5,161 nucleotides of DNA from Bacteroidales bacterium UBA3290. Lineage in GTDB: Bacteria; Bacteroidota; Bacteroidia; Bacteroidales; UBA932. Both the position numbers and the translations under genes were made by a program. A model generated the notes under the pieces. It saw only the letters and a list, made by a program, of their open reading frames with translations. It was not told the DNA's origin and made no database searches. Positions within the stretch are counted from its first letter, which is position 1. Each line of letters opens with the position of its first letter. The stretch covers positions 796 to 5,956 of the forward strand of contig DETK01000039.1 of NCBI GenBank assembly GCA_002361615.1, read 5' to 3'. Shown here in pieces: positions 3,843 through 5,161 of the stretch.

Positions 3843-4781
3843 ATGAAGTTAGCACCCATCGCGAGCCTGTTAGTCGTCTCGCTCATCGTCTGCCCGCTGC
3901 TCTATATCTTTGTCGGGCCGGCGCTTGACCCCGCTCAGCTCAGTACCTTCAAGATCCTGGGCATCATCGCGCTCTGCAGCGCCCTGTATTGTTTCATCGT
4001 GGGAGAGATCACCCGCAACAACAGCCAGATGGACAAGTTGTGGAGCCTACTGCCCATCGTTTATACCTGGGTCATCGCGGCACACGGCGGCATGACGCCG
4101 CGCTTGGTGCTGATGGCTTGCCTGGCCACGCTCTGGGGTGCGCGCCTGACCTTCAATTTCGCACGGAAAGGGGCCTATAAGCTCAAATTCTGGGAAGGTG
4201 AGGAAGATTACCGCTGGCCCGTGCTTCGCGCGAAAAAAGAGTTCCAGCCGCGCTGGAAATGGGTCCTGTTCGACCTGTTCTTCATCTCGATCTACCAGAA
4301 CGCCCTGGTGCTGATGACGACCTTCCCGGCCTTGGTGTCGATGAATGCGCCCGGCGCGCTGACCTGGGTCGATTGCCTGGCCGCCGTGCTGATGCTCGGC
4401 TTCATCATCTACGAGACGGTCGCGGATGAGCAGCAGTGGAAATTCCAGACGAAGAAATGGGCTATGATCCACGAAGGCAAGAAGCTGGAAGAACTGCCCT
4501 CGCCCTACAACAAGGGCTTCAATACCACGGGTTTGTGGCGCGTGAGCCGTCATCCCAACTACTTCGCGGAGCAAGGAACCTGGGTGTCGTTCTATATCTT
4601 CAGCATCGGTGCCGGCATCGGCCTCTTCAACTGGAGCATCATCGGCGCGCTACTGCTGATCGTCCTGTTCCTGGGCAGTTCCTCCTTTGCCGAAGAGATC
4701 AGTTCGTCGAAATATCCGGAGTATGCGCGCTACTGCAAGACGGTGTCGCGTTTCTTCCCGGGCAAAAAATACAACGCCTAG
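3843..4781 (+). CDS. DUF1295 integral membrane protein (steroid 5-alpha-reductase / ICMT-like C-terminus)
   Basis: A 312-residue polytopic inner-membrane protein. Hydrophobic segments lie near residues 5-25, 36-54, 68-80, 87-105, 139-162, 175-193, 246-262 and 264-281. Family features are the EDYRW segment (121-125), ADEQQWKF (194-201), GLWRVSRHPNYFAEQGTW (230-247) and a C-terminal YPEYARYCKTVSRFFPG-like end. The SRHPNYxxE stretch is the DUF1295 hallmark shared with the C-terminal domain of steroid 5-alpha-reductases and isoprenylcysteine methyltransferases. Those relatives act on lipid-like substrates with NADPH or S-adenosylmethionine. The substrate here is unknown and no specific reaction should be assumed. 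The ATG at 3843 is preferred over an in-frame TTG at 3819, which lies directly behind the previous stop codon and would only add a short basic extension. The gene is 24 bases after the beta-helix gene and 3 bases before the GH53 gene. Confidence 0.88.
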   Translation: MKLAPIASLLVVSLIVCPLLYIFVGPALDPAQLSTFKILGIIALCSALYCFIVGEITRNNSQMDKLWSLLPIVYTWVIAAHGGMTPRLVLMACLATLWGARLTFNFARKGAYKLKFWEGEEDYRWPVLRAKKEFQPRWKWVLFDLFFISIYQNALVLMTTFPALVSMNAPGALTWVDCLAAVLMLGFIIYETVADEQQWKFQTKKWAMIHEGKKLEELPSPYNKGFNTTGLWRVSRHPNYFAEQGTWVSFYIFSIGAGIGLFNWSIIGALLLIVLFLGSSSFAEEISSSKYPEYARYCKTVSRFFPGKKYNA

Positions 4782-4784
4782 CGG

Positions 4785-5161
4785 ATGAAGCGGATTCTGG
4801 TTCTGATGTTCGCCGTTCTGGCCTTGACGGCATCCAGTTGTGAAAGGCCTGAAGGGGGCGATGACCCCAAACCCATTGATCCCGAACCGGCAACCTTCGC
4901 CAAGGGCGCCGATGTGAGCTGGCTTACCCAGATGGAGAAGGAGGGCTGCAAGTTCTATAATGCCTCCGGGCAGGAAACGGAATGCATGGCGCTGCTCAAG
5001 AGCCTGGGCATGGATGCCATCCGCCTCCGCGTGTGGGTCGATCCCAAGGACGGCTGGTGCGGGAAGGAAGATGTGCTGGCCAAGGCGCGTCGGGCACAGG
5101 CCCTGGGAATGCGGCTGATGATCGATTTCCACTACAGTGACTGGTGGGCCGATCCGGGCAA
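4785..5161 (+). CDS. Lipoprotein endo-beta-1,4-galactanase, GH53 family (3' end outside window)
   Basis: The frame is open from ATG 4785 to the window end (125 codons plus 2 bases). Residues 1-19 are a lipoprotein signal peptide ending ASSC, with lipidation expected at C19. An acidic, proline-rich linker (ERPEGGDDPKPIDPEP) follows and may place the enzyme on the cell surface. The catalytic barrel begins with AKGADVSW (39-46), then FYNASG (57-62), DAIRLRVWVDP (77-87) and IDFHYSDWWADPG (113-125). These are signature segments of GH53 arabinogalactan endo-beta-1,4-galactanases, which cut beta-1,4-galactan side chains of pectin (type I arabinogalactan). The two catalytic glutamates lie beyond the window. 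The start is 3 bases after the DUF1295 stop, so the genes are surely co-transcribed. No SusC/SusD genes are visible here, but further utilisation genes may follow. Confidence 0.9.
   Translation, partial: MKRILVLMFAVLALTASSCERPEGGDDPKPIDPEPATFAKGADVSWLTQMEKEGCKFYNASGQETECMALLKSLGMDAIRLRVWVDPKDGWCGKEDVLAKARRAQALGMRLMIDFHYSDWWADPG

Overview
The window looks like a GC-rich member of the Bacteroidales (Bacteroidota), probably gut- or rumen-associated. Three things point there. The promoters carry the Bacteroidota -7 box TAnnTTTG instead of a sigma70-type -10. Start codons mostly lack Shine-Dalgarno sequences. The genes also fit: a Bacteroides-like class II aldolase N-terminus, gmk followed by nadD, and an acidic-linker lipoprotein GH53 galactanase. 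The genus cannot be fixed from the sequence alone.

Left part (1-1824). A divergent pair of housekeeping genes shares an upstream region: a class II fructose-bisphosphate aldolase gene leaves the window leftwards, and guanylate kinase (gmk) runs rightwards. gmk overlaps the next gene by ATGA. That next gene is the oddest object here. It is one 348-codon reading frame whose first half is nicotinate-nucleotide adenylyltransferase (NadD) and whose second half is a MutT-type Nudix hydrolase. The two halves are joined by codons that are the antisense of an intact tRNA-Gly(CCC) gene and its promoter. NadD lacks its usual C-terminal tail, and the Nudix part has no ATG of its own.

Middle (1825-2348). 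Between the convergent nadD/Nudix gene and tRNA-Val(CAC) lie two tandem copies of a structured, GC-rich extragenic repeat. The copies share conserved ends, have different cores, and begin with hairpins that differ by compensatory base changes. tRNA-Val has a promoter built like that of tRNA-Gly (TTG, 21 bases, then a -7 box). A third promoter fires rightwards from the same short region.

Right part (2349-5161). Three closely spaced rightward genes look like an operon: a secreted cysteine-rich parallel beta-helix protein, a DUF1295 polytopic membrane protein (steroid 5-alpha-reductase-like C-terminus), and the start of a lipoprotein GH53 endo-beta-1,4-galactanase that runs off the window. The last gene suggests degradation of pectic galactan side chains. 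The roles of the first two in that context are unknown.
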